A stretch of DNA of 35,499 bases from Acidimicrobiia bacterium (lineage in GTDB: Bacteria > Actinomycetota > Acidimicrobiia > Spongiisociales > UBA4744). Location: positions 1-35,499 of the forward strand of contig JAOTUY010000032.1 in NCBI GenBank assembly GCA_029863625.1, written 5' to 3'. Positions 1 through 10,044 of the stretch are shown here, piece by piece; position 1 is the stretch's first letter, and each line of letters starts with the position of its first letter. A program made the translations under genes and the position numbers. Below the pieces are notes generated by a model. The model worked only from the letters and a program-made list of their open reading frames with translations. It was not told the origin of the DNA and searched no databases.

Positions 1-4
1 CACA

Positions 5-1108
5 ATGCCATCCATGCAACGCGCCCCCCATGCCGTGTCTCGCAGACTCGACACGCGGCATCTGATGGCATGGTTCCTCGTCGGCGTGCTGGTTGCCGTG
101 TTTCTCCAGTGGCTGCAGGTGCGGGCCTTGGACGGCGACTGGACCGGCCTGGTGAACACCGGCGAGGCTTCAGCGCTGCGACCCCTCATCGAAGCCGAAC
201 TCGGTCCGGTGGCAACTGTCGAGCAAGCCGGACACGATGGGCAGTTCTCATACTTGATCGCGGTGGACCCGCTGGGTCGCGGATCGGCTCCCGATCTGTT
301 CGACCACGGCGCCTACCGATACCGGCGCATTCTGCTCTCTGCCCTGGCGGGTGGTTTCGGTTGGTTGGGCGGGCAAGCAGCTCTGGTGGGACTCATGGTG
401 TGGACGGCAGTGGGGATGGGTTTGGCGACCGCAGGGATGGCCGACCTGGGAGCCTCCCTGGGGACTCGTCCGTGGGTTGTCGCCGGCGTGCTGGCCAATC
501 CCGGGGTCTGGCTGTCGGTTCAGCTCCTCACCCCGGATGTCCTCGCCCTCGGGCTGGCCCTGAGCGGTGTGGCGTTGTGGCGCCGCGGACTTCGCGTCCC
601 GGGAGCGATGGCACTCGCACTCGCTGCCCTCGCTAAGGACCAATACGTGTTGGTGGCGGCCGGTCTGGCCGGCTCGGAGTGGTTTCGGGCCCATCGCCGG
701 GAATCGGCTCTCCTCGTGGTCGGGGCAGCGACACCCCTGGTGATCTGGTCGCTTTGGCTGACGGCCACGATGGGCGAAGGGCTCACCCCGCGCGGCAACT
801 TCTCCGTCCCGCTGGTCGGTATCTTCGGCTCAGCCACCGGATGGGCGGAGACCAGTGCGAAGGATCTCACCTTTTCGCTCATCGCCATCGGTGGTTTGGT
901 ACTGGCAGCTCTCGTCCCGTTTTTCTCACGATCTTCCCTTCTGCGTTGGCTCACCTGGCCCTGGGTAATCCTGGCGGTGATCTCCTCCGGATGGGTGTGG
1001 AACCTGGGCAACAACTCGCTGCGGGTCTTCGCTCCCCTCCTCACACTGGCGGTGCTGGGTTCTGGCATGCGGGCCGTTTCGGTATCCCAAGCCGACGGGC
1101 CGGCATGA
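5..1108 (+). CDS. Polytopic membrane protein, GHDGQ family, subtype A copy 1
   Basis: A 367-residue integral membrane protein with about nine to ten hydrophobic segments. After the first segment (residues ~21-37) comes a predicted extracytoplasmic loop carrying GHDGQ (76-80), SYLIAVDPLG, and YRYRR (104-108). Near the C-terminus is GNNSLRVFAPL. The same three landmarks occur in five other proteins of this window. An acidic motif in the first outer loop of a many-helix protein is the layout of GT-C fold glycosyltransferases that use polyprenyl-phosphate sugars, so a role in surface glycan assembly is inferred, not shown. Its stop overlaps the start of the next gene as ATGA, and that neighbour is a close paralogue, so the pair is a tandem duplication. 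The ATG lies four bases from the window edge; a start further upstream cannot be excluded, but the length matches the paralogue. Confidence 0.8.
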   Translation: MPSMQRAPHAVSRRLDTRHLMAWFLVGVLVAVFLQWLQVRALDGDWTGLVNTGEASALRPLIEAELGPVATVEQAGHDGQFSYLIAVDPLGRGSAPDLFDHGAYRYRRILLSALAGGFGWLGGQAALVGLMVWTAVGMGLATAGMADLGASLGTRPWVVAGVLANPGVWLSVQLLTPDVLALGLALSGVALWRRGLRVPGAMALALAALAKDQYVLVAAGLAGSEWFRAHRRESALLVVGAATPLVIWSLWLTATMGEGLTPRGNFSVPLVGIFGSATGWAETSAKDLTFSLIAIGGLVLAALVPFFSRSSLLRWLTWPWVILAVISSGWVWNLGNNSLRVFAPLLTLAVLGSGMRAVSVSQADGPA

Positions 1109-2199
1109 CACGCTCCGCGGAGACCCTGCCGCGCCCCTCCCTGAGCCGGCTGGCCGGATGGTTTCTCGTTGGTGTGCTGGTGGCCGGCTTCGCCCTGTGG
1201 AGCCAGCTGCGCACCGTTGACGGTGATTTGTCGTTCATCCTCAGGGTCGGCACTGAGTCCGACACCCGCCCGCTCATCGAAAAGGAGCTTGGCTCCATCC
1301 CGTTAACCGAGGGACTCGGCCACGACGGCCAATACTCGTATTTGATCGCCCGTGATCCGCTCGGGCTGGACAGCCTCCCCGACCTGGCGGACGACGGCGC
1401 ATACCGGTACCGACGGGCGCTGTATGGATGGCTGGCAGGAGGATTCGGTTTGCTTCCGCCGCAGGGGGTTCTGGTGGGGCTGGCGGCCTTTACGGTGATT
1501 GGATTCGGAGTCGCGACCGCGGCGACCGCCGATGTCGCGTCGCTGCTCGGCGCCCGATGGTGGGCGGTGCTGGGCGTCCTCGGCAACCTCGGGCTCTGGC
1601 TATCGGTGCAATTGGCTACCGCCGACTCCCTAGCCATAGCGCTGGCGATGCTGGCGGTGAGCCTGGCAATCCGGCGCCGGACCCGATGGGCCGTACTGGC
1701 TCTAGCTGCGGCCGCTCTCACTAAAGACGCCTACCTGTTGTTCGCCGTTGGCTTGGCCGGATGGATGTTCTTCGAGGGCGAAGGTCGCCGGGCAATCGCC
1801 GTGGCCCTGGCACCCGCCGTTCCTCTGGGACTCTGGGTCGGTTGGTTGTCCTGGCAAGTTGGCAACGGCCTTTCCGCCAAGAACAACTTCTCGTGGCCGC
1901 TGGTCGGAATGGTGGAGTCGTTCACAGAGTGGGAGAGCACAGGCGACCTTGTGCAGGCAATGGTGGCATTGGCGGCATTGGTCGGGGGGCTGATCGTGGT
2001 CGTGCTGATCCGCCATAGGTTGATCGCTTGGTTGACCGTCCCGTGGATCGTGGTGGCACTGGTTTCCTCGGTTGTGGTCTGGGGTGACGGGAACAACGCA
2101 GTCCGCGCTTTCGCTCCCCTGTGGCTATTTGTGTGGCTGGGAGCCGGTTGGTGGGTGCAGACCAGATCGTCAACGGCCGCGGCTGAGGCGCCGCAATGA
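1105..2199 (+). CDS. Polytopic membrane protein, GHDGQ family, subtype A copy 2
   Basis: A 364-residue membrane protein that aligns end to end with the preceding gene: WFLVGVLVA in the first helix, DGD just after it, RPLIE, GHDGQ (72-76), SYLIA, YRYRR (100-104), a shared WLSVQL segment and a C-terminal GNNAVRAFAPL. The start chosen is the ATG at 1105 overlapping the upstream stop (ATGA). The open frame extends further upstream, but that part is the shadow of gene 1. It is probably translationally coupled to gene 1 and to the following GT39-like gene. Function is inferred only: a GT-C type membrane transferase or partner protein in surface glycan formation. The differences from copy 1 are spread along the protein, so the duplication is not recent. 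Confidence 0.82.
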   Translation: MTRSAETLPRPSLSRLAGWFLVGVLVAGFALWSQLRTVDGDLSFILRVGTESDTRPLIEKELGSIPLTEGLGHDGQYSYLIARDPLGLDSLPDLADDGAYRYRRALYGWLAGGFGLLPPQGVLVGLAAFTVIGFGVATAATADVASLLGARWWAVLGVLGNLGLWLSVQLATADSLAIALAMLAVSLAIRRRTRWAVLALAAAALTKDAYLLFAVGLAGWMFFEGEGRRAIAVALAPAVPLGLWVGWLSWQVGNGLSAKNNFSWPLVGMVESFTEWESTGDLVQAMVALAALVGGLIVVVLIRHRLIAWLTVPWIVVALVSSVVVWGDGNNAVRAFAPLWLFVWLGAGWWVQTRSSTAAAEAPQ

Positions 2200-3620
2200 C
2201 TCAACATCGCGTGGAATGGTCACCCTCATTCGCAAAATGGGCCATCGTCGCAGCGGTCGCCGCAATTCTGTCGGCACTCGTTCCGTTGACATTCGATGAG
2301 GCCATATGGGTGTGGGCAGGTCGAGAGATATTCGCGGGAGGGATCCCATACCGCGAAGTCGTCGATCACAAAACGATCATCGTCTTCGCGCTAGAAGGTC
2401 TCCTCGACCTCGCGCCCGGTCCTTTCGAGCTTGCCCGGGCCGTCGCGGTGGGCATCACCATTGCGGTAATTGGCGCAATGGCCCGCGGTGTCTTCCGTGG
2501 CATGGGTGGAGACGATCGCGTCGCATTGAGAATCGGACTTGTTACTGCGGCAGTCGCCTTCATCCAGACTCGACTGGTTTCGACTGTTGAACTGTGGGCG
2601 ACGGCAGCCATGCTCGGAGCCCTTCTGGCCGTGACGAACAAGAGGTACCGACTCGCCGCTGTGGTGACCTGTCTCGGCGCCTGTATTGACATTCGGGCGC
2701 TTTTACTCACCCCGGTCGTTGTCATCTTTGCCGCCGAACAGGGTGGACGATCAGCATTGAGGAAGTTCGTCATGGTCCTTGCACCTCTGCTTCTTGTCGC
2801 CATCACAGCTGTTCTCGCTTTCCCGGACATTCGCTTCGGTGTTGTTGAGTTGGCAATGGAATCCAGGTCGACCCAGTTCTACCCGTTTGATCAAGCGATG
2901 GTAGGGCTACGGGCCCTCATTCTCCCTGCTGTCCTGATCCCCATCATCGTCGGCGTCAACCGCAACGCGCTCGGGTCGGCCTTCCGCAGAAGTGGTGCAC
3001 TCTTTCTCATTGCAGCTATCGCCATTGCGGTCGTTTCCCGACTTCCGATCGTCCGCTACTGGCTGTATGTCGTGCCGGCGATTCCCCTCATCGCCCACCA
3101 ACTTCAGAAGCCCGACACCGCCACCAGCGAGGAGGACCGTCTTCCACGGGTGGTGATTGTCGCCCTCGCTGCCCTGGCGCTGCTGCCAGGCATCTTCCGG
3201 ATAGTTGACGAGACCATGGTGATTACCCGCGAGCCCCTCGAGAGATTCGACAACGTTGTCCTTCAGCTCGAAAGCGGCTTGGCCCCCGGGCAGTCGTTCA
3301 TCCACTACCCGGACAAACCGTACCTCCCCGCCTATCTCCCCGAGAGGTTCACGGCGCCGTCTGTCGTGATGCACTATTACGTACGCGACACGAGGCGCAG
3401 AGAACTGGCCCTTACGCAGCTCCAAACTTCCATCGACGCAGCCTCCGTGGTCGTCGAGGAAGGCCAACTCGAATTGGAGCCGGAAGCCATCTCGCCTGCG
3501 GAACGGAAGGTGGTGGAGATCTTCCGTGCAAAGCTCAGTGACTTCCCGTGTACCCAGGTCATTGGGCCCATCACTCTGCACTGGCGAAGCAACGCATGCC
3601 CGACGGATCGAATCCCCTAG
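2196..3620 (+). CDS. GT39/ArnT-like membrane glycosyltransferase
   Basis: A 474-residue protein with about ten or more membrane helices. Immediately after the first helix is an Asp-Glu pair (residues 34-35), followed by [13 protein letters not shown]. This is the layout of the first outer loop of dolichyl/undecaprenyl-phosphate-sugar dependent transferases (GT39, PMT/ArnT-like), in which the acidic pair is catalytic. The C-terminal ~130 residues after the last helix are soluble. The ATG overlaps the preceding stop (ATGA), and GAGG lies seven bases before it. Its TAG stop overlaps the uvrA stop on the other strand within a single CTAG palindrome (3617-3620), so the two genes converge with no spacer. 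Sugar donor and acceptor cannot be read from sequence. Confidence 0.8.
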   Translation: MTQHRVEWSPSFAKWAIVAAVAAILSALVPLTFDEAIWVWAGREIFAGGIPYREVVDHKTIIVFALEGLLDLAPGPFELARAVAVGITIAVIGAMARGVFRGMGGDDRVALRIGLVTAAVAFIQTRLVSTVELWATAAMLGALLAVTNKRYRLAAVVTCLGACIDIRALLLTPVVVIFAAEQGGRSALRKFVMVLAPLLLVAITAVLAFPDIRFGVVELAMESRSTQFYPFDQAMVGLRALILPAVLIPIIVGVNRNALGSAFRRSGALFLIAAIAIAVVSRLPIVRYWLYVVPAIPLIAHQLQKPDTATSEEDRLPRVVIVALAALALLPGIFRIVDETMVITREPLERFDNVVLQLESGLAPGQSFIHYPDKPYLPAYLPERFTAPSVVMHYYVRDTRRRELALTQLQTSIDAASVVVEEGQLELEPEAISPAERKVVEIFRAKLSDFPCTQVIGPITLHWRSNACPTDRIP

Positions 3621-6436
3621 CCCAGAACCTCGCGGAGGAACTTACCTGTGTAGCTCTCCGGGACCGCAGCCACCTGTTCGGGTGTCCCCTGAGCGATGAT
3701 CCGGCCGCCTTCCTCGCCCCCTTCGGGTCCAAGATCGATGACCCAATCGGCCGTTTTGATCACATCGAGGTTGTGTTCGATCACGACCACCGTGTTGCCG
3801 GAATCGACCAGCCGCTGCAGAACCCCCAGCAGCTTTCGGATGTCCTCGAAATGGAGGCCCGTGGTCGGTTCATCGAGGATGTAGAACGTTCGCCCGGTCG
3901 ATCGTTTGCCCAACTCGGAGGCCAGTTTGACCCGCTGCGCCTCTCCCCCGGAAAGCGTCGGAGCAGGCTGGCCCAGGCGTACGTAACCCAACCCGACGTC
4001 ATAGATGGTTTGTAATACCCGGACGATCCTGGGCTGGTTCTCGAAGAAGGTGAGGGCTTCCTCAATCGACATGTTCAGCACATCGGAGATGGTGTGACCC
4101 TTCCAGAGAATCTCCAGAGTCTCCCGGTTATACCGCTTGCTTTTGCAGACTTCACATGGCACGTAGACATCGGGCAGGAAGTGCATCTCAATCTTGATGG
4201 TTCCGTCCCCCTTGCAGGCTTCGCAGCGGCCGCCCTTGACGTTGAACGAGAACCGGCCGGGTTTGTAGCCGCGAGTACGGGCATCGGGAGTCGAGGCGAA
4301 AAGGGTCCGGACATGATCGAAGACCTTGGTGTATGTGGCCGGGTTCGAACGCGGCGTGCGACCTATCGGCGACTGGTCGATGTTGATGACCTTGTCGATG
4401 TGCTCGACGCCGACCACCTTCTTGTGTCGTCCCGGCACCTCGCGCGACCGGTACAGAGAATGGTGGAGCGACTTGGAAAGGATCTCTTGCACCAGGGATG
4501 ACTTCCCGGACCCGGACACGCCGGTGACGGTGACGAACAGCCCGAGCGGGAACTGGACGTCGATCTCCTTGAGGTTGTTCTCGGTTGCTCCCATCACTTC
4601 AATGTTGCCGCCGTTGGCACTGCGCCGCAGGGCCGGAGTGGGGATCGAGCGCCGTCCGGCCAGGTAGTCGCCCGTGAGGGAGGCCGGCTCGGCCAGTAGC
4701 TCGGCGAGAGTCCCTTCGACGACGATCCGGCCGCCGTGCTCCCCTGCACCCGGGCCGATGTCGAGGACATAGTCGGCCGTGCGGATTGTTTCTTCGTCGT
4801 GCTCTACGACGATCAACGTGTTACCGAGGTCCCGGAGTCGCAGCAACGTCTCGATGAGCCGCTGGTTGTCGCGTTGATGAAGGCCGATAGACGGCTCGTC
4901 GAGGATGTACAGCACCCCGACCAACCCCGAGCCGATCTGGGTGGCGAGACGGATCCGCTGCGCCTCTCCCCCGGCCAGGCTGGCGGCGCCGCGGGCCAGG
5001 CTCAGATAATCGAGCCCCACATCGAGGAGAAACTGGAGCCGGGCCAGGATCTCTTTGAGTACCCGCTCACCGATCTTGCGGTCGCGATCAGACAGTTTGA
5101 GACCCGCCAGGACGGCGGCCGCTTTGCCGAGCGGCAGCGCGGAGATCTCATGGATGTTCCGATCGTTGATCGTGACGGCCAGCGAGGTGGGGTTGAGGCG
5201 GGCTCCGCCACACGCGTCGCAGGGAACCTCCCGCATGTATTCCTGGTAGTACTCCCGGGCCGAGTCGGAAGCGGCATTCTCATGACGACGGCTGAGAAAC
5301 GGTACCGCCCCCTCGAAGGTCGCCATGTACTGGCGTTTCCGTCCGAATCGGTTGATATATGAAACCTTGACCTGTTGATCGCCCATCCCGTACAGGAGGA
5401 TTTCCGTTTGTTCCGACGACAGATCCTGGAAAGGAGTCCCGGTCGAGAAGCCCACATTTTCGGCAACTCCTTCGAGAACCCGCTGGTAGTACCGGCTCCT
5501 TGTTCCCGACCAGGGCAGGATGGCGCCCTCGTCTATCGAGAGCTCGTGGTTGGGGACGATCAGGTCGGGGTCAACCTGATAGCGGGTCCCGATACCCGAA
5601 CATTCGGTGCAGGCTCCGTACGGGCTGTTGAAGGAGAAATTGCGAGGCTGCAGCTCTTCAAAGGAGAGGCCGCAGTTGCTGCAGGCGAGATGTTGACTGA
5701 AGGTGAGCGTCGGCCCGTCCACGATCTCGACGACCGCCACTCCCTCGGCCAGATGGAGAGCCGTCTCCAGTGAGTCGGTGAGCCGCCGTTCGATTCCCTC
5801 CTTGCGGACCAACCGGTCGACCACTACTTCGATCGTGTGCTGGTAGTACCGATCGAGCTTGATCTCTTCGGTGAGTTCTTGCACCCGACCATCGATGCGG
5901 GCCCGGGCAAACCCCTCGCGGGCCAATTCTTTGAGCAGGGCCTCATACTCGCCCTTACGGCCTCGAACCACCGGGGCCAGGACTTGAAAGCGGGTCTCCT
6001 CGGCCAGTTCGAGGATCTGATCGACGATTTGCTGGGGGGTTTGCCGGGCAACCGGCTCGCCGCAGTTCGGGCAGTGGGGTGTGCCGATACGGGCGAAGAG
6101 CAGCCGCAGGTAGTCGTGGATCTCCGTGACCGTCCCCACGGTGGATCGGGGGTTGCGGCTGGCGGTCTTCTGATCGATAGAGATGGCAGGCGAGAGCCCC
6201 TCGATGAAGTCCACGTCGGGTTTGTCCATCTGCCCGAGGAACTGGCGAGCGTAGGCGGAGAGGCTTTCGACATACCGACGCTGGCCCTCGGCGTAGATCG
6301 TGTCGAACGCCAGCGACGACTTCCCGGACCCGGAGATACCGGTAAACACGATCAATTGGTCGCGCGGCAGCTCGAGCGAAAGGTTCTTCAGGTTGTGCTC
6401 GCGGGCGCCGCGAATAACGATGCGATCAGTGGACAT
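3617..6436 (-). CDS. uvrA: Excinuclease ABC subunit A (UvrA)
   Basis: The damage-recognition ATPase of nucleotide excision repair; it forms a dimer, loads UvrB on lesions and leaves. The protein is 939 residues, the normal family length. It has Walker [11 protein letters not shown] (about 33-42), a CxxC...CxxC zinc module at about 252-279, a first signature [13 protein letters not shown], a second Walker [11 protein letters not shown], a second zinc module (CEACKGDG...CEVC), the second signature [12 protein letters not shown] and Walker [12 protein letters not shown]. The ATG at 6436 is preferred over the in-frame codon at 6484: [16 protein letters not shown] begins the conserved region, GAGG precedes it, and a RecA-NDp type promoter (6462-6484) lies just upstream, overlapping the longer frame. 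All catalytic motifs appear intact. Confidence 0.98.
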   Translation of the reverse strand: MSTDRIVIRGAREHNLKNLSLELPRDQLIVFTGISGSGKSSLAFDTIYAEGQRRYVESLSAYARQFLGQMDKPDVDFIEGLSPAISIDQKTASRNPRSTVGTVTEIHDYLRLLFARIGTPHCPNCGEPVARQTPQQIVDQILELAEETRFQVLAPVVRGRKGEYEALLKELAREGFARARIDGRVQELTEEIKLDRYYQHTIEVVVDRLVRKEGIERRLTDSLETALHLAEGVAVVEIVDGPTLTFSQHLACSNCGLSFEELQPRNFSFNSPYGACTECSGIGTRYQVDPDLIVPNHELSIDEGAILPWSGTRSRYYQRVLEGVAENVGFSTGTPFQDLSSEQTEILLYGMGDQQVKVSYINRFGRKRQYMATFEGAVPFLSRRHENAASDSAREYYQEYMREVPCDACGGARLNPTSLAVTINDRNIHEISALPLGKAAAVLAGLKLSDRDRKIGERVLKEILARLQFLLDVGLDYLSLARGAASLAGGEAQRIRLATQIGSGLVGVLYILDEPSIGLHQRDNQRLIETLLRLRDLGNTLIVVEHDEETIRTADYVLDIGPGAGEHGGRIVVEGTLAELLAEPASLTGDYLAGRRSIPTPALRRSANGGNIEVMGATENNLKEIDVQFPLGLFVTVTGVSGSGKSSLVQEILSKSLHHSLYRSREVPGRHKKVVGVEHIDKVINIDQSPIGRTPRSNPATYTKVFDHVRTLFASTPDARTRGYKPGRFSFNVKGGRCEACKGDGTIKIEMHFLPDVYVPCEVCKSKRYNRETLEILWKGHTISDVLNMSIEEALTFFENQPRIVRVLQTIYDVGLGYVRLGQPAPTLSGGEAQRVKLASELGKRSTGRTFYILDEPTTGLHFEDIRKLLGVLQRLVDSGNTVVVIEHNLDVIKTADWVIDLGPEGGEEGGRIIAQGTPEQVAAVPESYTGKFLREVLG

Positions 6437-6461
6437 GTGTGCGTCAGACCTCGGAGTGGTG

Positions 6462-6484
6462 AGTGTAGTTGGGGGGTGTGACAA
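6462..6484 (-). promoter_or_regulatory. RecA-NDp (PafBC-type) promoter of uvrA
   Basis: Read on the - strand, TTGTCA (6484-6479) is followed after exactly 11 nt by TACACT (6467-6462). This is the layout of the LexA/RecA-independent DNA-damage promoter known from mycobacteria (RecA-NDp, activated by PafBC). The same two hexamers at the same spacing lie before uvrB. The predicted transcript start is about 20 nt before the uvrA ATG. Confidence 0.72.
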
Positions 6485-6507
6485 GAAGATTTGAGGCGGG
6501 GAGGCGG

Positions 6508-7716
6508 CTAGCCCACGGGTTTGGCCCCGAGCGACCGAGAAACGCCCACAGCTCCCACCACCATCACCGGAACGGCTATCTGCATTGCCCAGTTGAGGTT
6601 CGACAACTGGGCTTCGGTCAACTGGATCGTGACGACCGCAGCAATGGAGACGATCCCGCCGATCACCAACCAGGTGTCTCTCAGGTCTTTGCGCTGGGTG
6701 GCCAGGATCACCGCGGGAATCAGGAGAAGCGTCCAGTCGTAGACAACGACCCGGGGGCTGATCAACAGGGTCAGGATTACCGACAAAGCGAAGAGCCCGG
6801 CCAGGTCAGAGCGATGATCTCTCCAGTACGACCAGAACCACGCTAGGCCCAGAATCGCCGCCACGATCGTCAAGCCGTACACAAGCGAATCGCGTCCCGG
6901 AACCAAGAGGGAGAAGAAACCGTACGGGCTCAAAGTGCTGCGCAGGAAACCGGCACTGCGGAAACCGACTAGTGACGGGAGGTCCGCCAGGTAGGCCTCG
7001 GTGGCACCGGGCCACAGCAGCCACCCGGCGATGGCGACCGACGCGGCCGTCACTCCAGCCGATACCCATGCAATGCGATACCGGCGCCAGTCGATGGTCC
7101 ACCAAAAAGCCACACCCAATGCCAGCTGAGGTTTGAAAACAAGCAAGCCGAGAGCAATCCCCGCCAACCGATGGTTGCCTTTCTGGAGCAGCGCGAAACA
7201 GGCTGCCAGCAACAGCAGGCTTACGAAGCTGTTCTGTCCAAGCCGGAATCCCACGAACACCGGGTAAAACAGCAGCGCCACCAACGTGATCAGTGCCCAT
7301 CGACGAGCACCTGCCAGCCGGAGACCTAGACCGAGAGCCACCAAGCCGATCCCCGTCCAAATGGCGAAGCCGGTTCGATACTGAACGTTCCCGAGCGGTG
7401 CGAACAGCGCGGCGAAGAAAGGCGGGTTCACAAATAGTCCAGATGGATCCGGGTCTTCTTCGCCGGTCGTTGCGGCCAGAGCCTCGAGGAAACCGCCTTC
7501 GTCATAGAGGTCCGCTTGGTGATCAGAGGCCAGCAATCGCCCTCCGGTGTGGAAGATCGCGTAGTCGATACCCACCGGATTCCCGTTGGGATCTGAAACG
7601 CCCCCGGAATCAACTAGGCCGACCATCCACAGGACCCAGGCCGCCAGGACGGCCGCCATGCTGCCTAAGAGCAGAACCAACGCGAATCGCCGCAAGGCGG
7701 CCGGCCGGCTACTCAT
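6508..7716 (-). CDS. GT87 (DUF2029)-like membrane glycosyltransferase
   Basis: A 402-residue polytopic membrane protein. After the first helix the outer loop carries [14 protein letters not shown] (Asp51) and LYD (70-72), then [14 protein letters not shown] (~95-108). This pattern of an acidic first loop, LYD and an [FY].[YN]PPF motif typifies GT87/DUF2029 enzymes such as mycobacterial mannosyltransferases that use polyprenyl-phosphate sugars. The start at 7716 ([10 protein letters not shown]) is chosen because the longer frame is the shadow of the upstream gene, and the 8-base overlap with that gene's stop suggests coupling. It is the third gene of a - strand run that ends with uvrA 71 bases downstream; uvrA has its own promoter in that gap. 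Donor and acceptor are unknown. Confidence 0.8.
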   Translation of the reverse strand: MSSRPAALRRFALVLLLGSMAAVLAAWVLWMVGLVDSGGVSDPNGNPVGIDYAIFHTGGRLLASDHQADLYDEGGFLEALAATTGEEDPDPSGLFVNPPFFAALFAPLGNVQYRTGFAIWTGIGLVALGLGLRLAGARRWALITLVALLFYPVFVGFRLGQNSFVSLLLLAACFALLQKGNHRLAGIALGLLVFKPQLALGVAFWWTIDWRRYRIAWVSAGVTAASVAIAGWLLWPGATEAYLADLPSLVGFRSAGFLRSTLSPYGFFSLLVPGRDSLVYGLTIVAAILGLAWFWSYWRDHRSDLAGLFALSVILTLLISPRVVVYDWTLLLIPAVILATQRKDLRDTWLVIGGIVSIAAVVTIQLTEAQLSNLNWAMQIAVPVMVVGAVGVSRSLGAKPVG

Positions 7717-8806
7717 GCAAGGACTCGGTTCGGGCCGTCTGGCGCCGAATGGCCCAAACGAGCACGATGGTCGTAAATAGCGGAGCGACAGCACGGGTGT
7801 TGTCGTAGTAATTGAACCAAACGGCTCCCCGCAGGAAGATCGCCACGACGGCAAGACCGATGCCGATCAGTGCGATCAGGTCACGGCGGGCCAGGATCTG
7901 TCGAATTGCCACGACTACCACCGCCAACACCAGTACCCCTACGACCAGCCGAAGACCGGGGAGTTGGAGCCACACCCGGATCGCCTCGCCCAACCCGACC
8001 AACGGAAGGCCAATCTCATTCGACTCCAGCGTCGATAGGGGCACGTCCAATTGCCGGCGAACCCACCATCCCCACGATCCGAGCACCAGCAGCGGCGCGG
8101 CCAACATCGCGACCGCCCTCGAGCGTTCTCGGGACCAGAAGTAGATAGCCATGCCTACGACCGGGAGATACATGACCTCGCGAGCCAGGACCGCTCCACA
8201 GAGGGCCAGCCCCGCTCCGATCCATCTCCGCCGTAGTGACGCGTGGATCGCAACCATCACCAATGCCCAGGCAACGACTCCCGACCCATCGAACGCCAAC
8301 TCGAAGAGGATTCCCGGGTTCAGAGCAAAAGCCAGACCGAACCATCGACTGGCTCCGGCCGACTGAGCGACTGCTGCGGTTGCCCAGGTTCCCACTCCCA
8401 TTGCCAGCACGTTGATGAGCAGCATTAACCAGAGGATTCCGTCCTCCCCCAGCCCGGCTCCGAGGCTTGCTATCAGTGGGTACAACATGCGCTGGGATCG
8501 GTACGTCGGCCGTTCCATCAATGCGGCATTTTCGGAGGGTGCGAGCAGCCATGGATCGTGGGCCTGCACGAAAAAGTACTTTCCGTCGTGTCCGGTTCCG
8601 TCCGTCAGCGGGATGTCGCCCAGCCGTTCCTCCACATAAGGCCGCAGTGGCGCTTCGACTCCCACCATGAGCGGGCCGGCCGGGTCCCAACGGTGTATGG
8701 CCAACGTGACGCACATCGCCAGCAGACCGATGAGGATTCCTACTGCGCCCACTCGAACAGCTTTGGGTTTGTTCTCGCCGCCCGTCGATGCCGAATCATT
8801 TGCCAT
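7709..8806 (-). CDS. Polytopic membrane protein, GHDGQ family, subtype B copy 2
   Basis: A 365-residue membrane protein with about ten hydrophobic segments. The first outer loop carries RPYVEERLGDIPLTDG, GHDGK (72-76), AHDP, and YRSQRMLYP (102-110). Near the C-terminus is NYYDNTRAVAPLF, the subtype B version of the family's N..R..APL motif. The ATG at 8806 has GGAG nine bases upstream. It overlaps the upstream paralogue by 11 bases and the downstream GT87-like gene by 8, so the three genes are probably co-translated. Role inferred: a GT-C type transferase or assembly protein for a surface glycan. Confidence 0.82.
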   Translation of the reverse strand: MANDSASTGGENKPKAVRVGAVGILIGLLAMCVTLAIHRWDPAGPLMVGVEAPLRPYVEERLGDIPLTDGTGHDGKYFFVQAHDPWLLAPSENAALMERPTYRSQRMLYPLIASLGAGLGEDGILWLMLLINVLAMGVGTWATAAVAQSAGASRWFGLAFALNPGILFELAFDGSGVVAWALVMVAIHASLRRRWIGAGLALCGAVLAREVMYLPVVGMAIYFWSRERSRAVAMLAAPLLVLGSWGWWVRRQLDVPLSTLESNEIGLPLVGLGEAIRVWLQLPGLRLVVGVLVLAVVVVAIRQILARRDLIALIGIGLAVVAIFLRGAVWFNYYDNTRAVAPLFTTIVLVWAIRRQTARTESLHE

Positions 8807-9893
8807 GGGAGTTCGCTCCGAGCTCAGCCGAATCCCTCGTGAAGAGAACGAGCACGAATGTCGTGAAGACGGGGGCGATGGCCCTCGTGATGTCGAAGTA
8901 GTTGAGCCACACCTGCCGGGTGAGCAGGGGTGCCATCAGCACAAAGCCGAGGGTCGAATACGAGACAGCCGAGGGCCGGCGCACCGCCTGCATGACGACT
9001 ACCAGCAGCAGAACGATCACGACCGCCCCGAAGAGAAGATTGCGGCCGGGTTCCTCGATCCAGGGAGAGATCGCCCGGCTCAGGCCCACGAATGGCAAGC
9101 CGATTTCCTCGGATTGGGAAGTCAGAAGAGGAACACCCAGCTGCAAACGCACCCACAAGGCCCACCCGATCGCTGCCAGAGCCGGCCAGGCGACCATTCC
9201 AAAGGCTCGCATCCGATTGTCTTTCCACAAGCGAACAGCCAAGCCCAGGCCAACCAGGATCATGGCTTCCCGAGCGAGAACCGCTCCGACGATCGCCACC
9301 ACCGCCCCCGAGTACTTACCTTCGATCAAGAGCCAGATGCCCAGTACCGCCAACGCCCAGCCCAGCGCCCCGGTTCCATCGATGATCAGCTCGAAGATGA
9401 CCCCGGGATTGAGAGCGAAGGCCAGTCCCAACCACGGACTTGCCCCCAGCGAAACGGCTAAGCGGGAGGTTGCCCAGGTGCCCAGCGCGATGGCGAAGAG
9501 GTTGACAAAGATGAGCCCCCACACCACCGCCCATCCGGTCAGGAGTCCCCCCGCGGAGGACAGCAGCGGATACAGCATGCGCTGGGTCCAGTAGACGGGC
9601 CGGTCGATCAGGTCGGCGTTCCCAGCAGGCTCGAGCAGCAGAGGATCGTGAGCCTGGATGAAGTAGTACTTGCCGTCGTGGCCCAGGGGTGCGACCGGGC
9701 GTACATGGTCGAGCCGCTCCTCGACGTAGGAGATGATGTCCGGGTTGTCCTCCCCCACCCGTAACAACGCAGACGCGTCCCATTCGATCGACGAGAGCAG
9801 CGAGATGATGATGAGCAAGCCTGCGGCAGTGCCCAAAAGGGCCGCTATTAGCGGAACGCGGCGGCCTTGACCAGCCCGCGAGGAGTTGGTCAT
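8796..9893 (-). CDS. Polytopic membrane protein, GHDGQ family, subtype B copy 1
   Basis: A 365-residue membrane protein and the tandem paralogue of the following gene: ISYVEERLDHVRPV, GHDGK (71-75), YYFIQAHDPLLLEP, YWTQRMLYP (101-109), a shared GLAFALNPG[VI][IL]FEL segment and C-terminal NYFDITRAIAPVFTTF. The start at 9893 (MTNSSRAGQG) is chosen over 9950 because a strong ribosome site (AAGGAGA) sits directly before it and the first helix then begins at a normal distance. It is the first gene of the - strand run leading to uvrA and diverges from the GT-C gene at 10045. Function unproven. Confidence 0.82.
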   Translation of the reverse strand: MTNSSRAGQGRRVPLIAALLGTAAGLLIIISLLSSIEWDASALLRVGEDNPDIISYVEERLDHVRPVAPLGHDGKYYFIQAHDPLLLEPAGNADLIDRPVYWTQRMLYPLLSSAGGLLTGWAVVWGLIFVNLFAIALGTWATSRLAVSLGASPWLGLAFALNPGVIFELIIDGTGALGWALAVLGIWLLIEGKYSGAVVAIVGAVLAREAMILVGLGLAVRLWKDNRMRAFGMVAWPALAAIGWALWVRLQLGVPLLTSQSEEIGLPFVGLSRAISPWIEEPGRNLLFGAVVIVLLLVVVMQAVRRPSAVSYSTLGFVLMAPLLTRQVWLNYFDITRAIAPVFTTFVLVLFTRDSAELGANSHGK

Positions 9894-10044
9894 GTCTCCT
9901 TCCCGACAACATGGCACCGCGCAACCATCGACGGAACCTCCAATCTGCACTCCTGCGGGATCGGCGCCAGCCTACTTGGGCGAGAGCTCGTCCTCCGGCA
10001 CCTAGTTGGCCACCACCACAAGAGCCTGAAGGAGACCCGAATCC
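9894..10044. promoter_or_regulatory. Divergent intergenic region
   Basis: A 151-base spacer between two outward-facing genes, each with a strong ribosome site (GGAAGGAGA before 9893; GAAGGAGA at 10028-10035 before 10045). It must hold promoters for both directions. I see no convincing -35/-10 pair in it. Confidence 0.4.

Noticed and set aside
679..1104. Upstream extension of the second GHDGQ-family gene
   Set aside because: The extension is out of frame with, and wholly inside, the first gene; its text is low-complexity.
4736..5362. A 208-codon + strand frame inside uvrA (and similar ones antisense to uvrB, e.g. 23125-23814)
   Set aside because: These are antisense shadows of strongly conserved uvr coding sequence; no family resemblance and no ribosome site.
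6437..6484. Longer UvrA start at 6484
   Set aside because: The extra 16 residues are not family-like and the DNA overlaps the RecA-NDp promoter; the 6436 ATG has a ribosome site.
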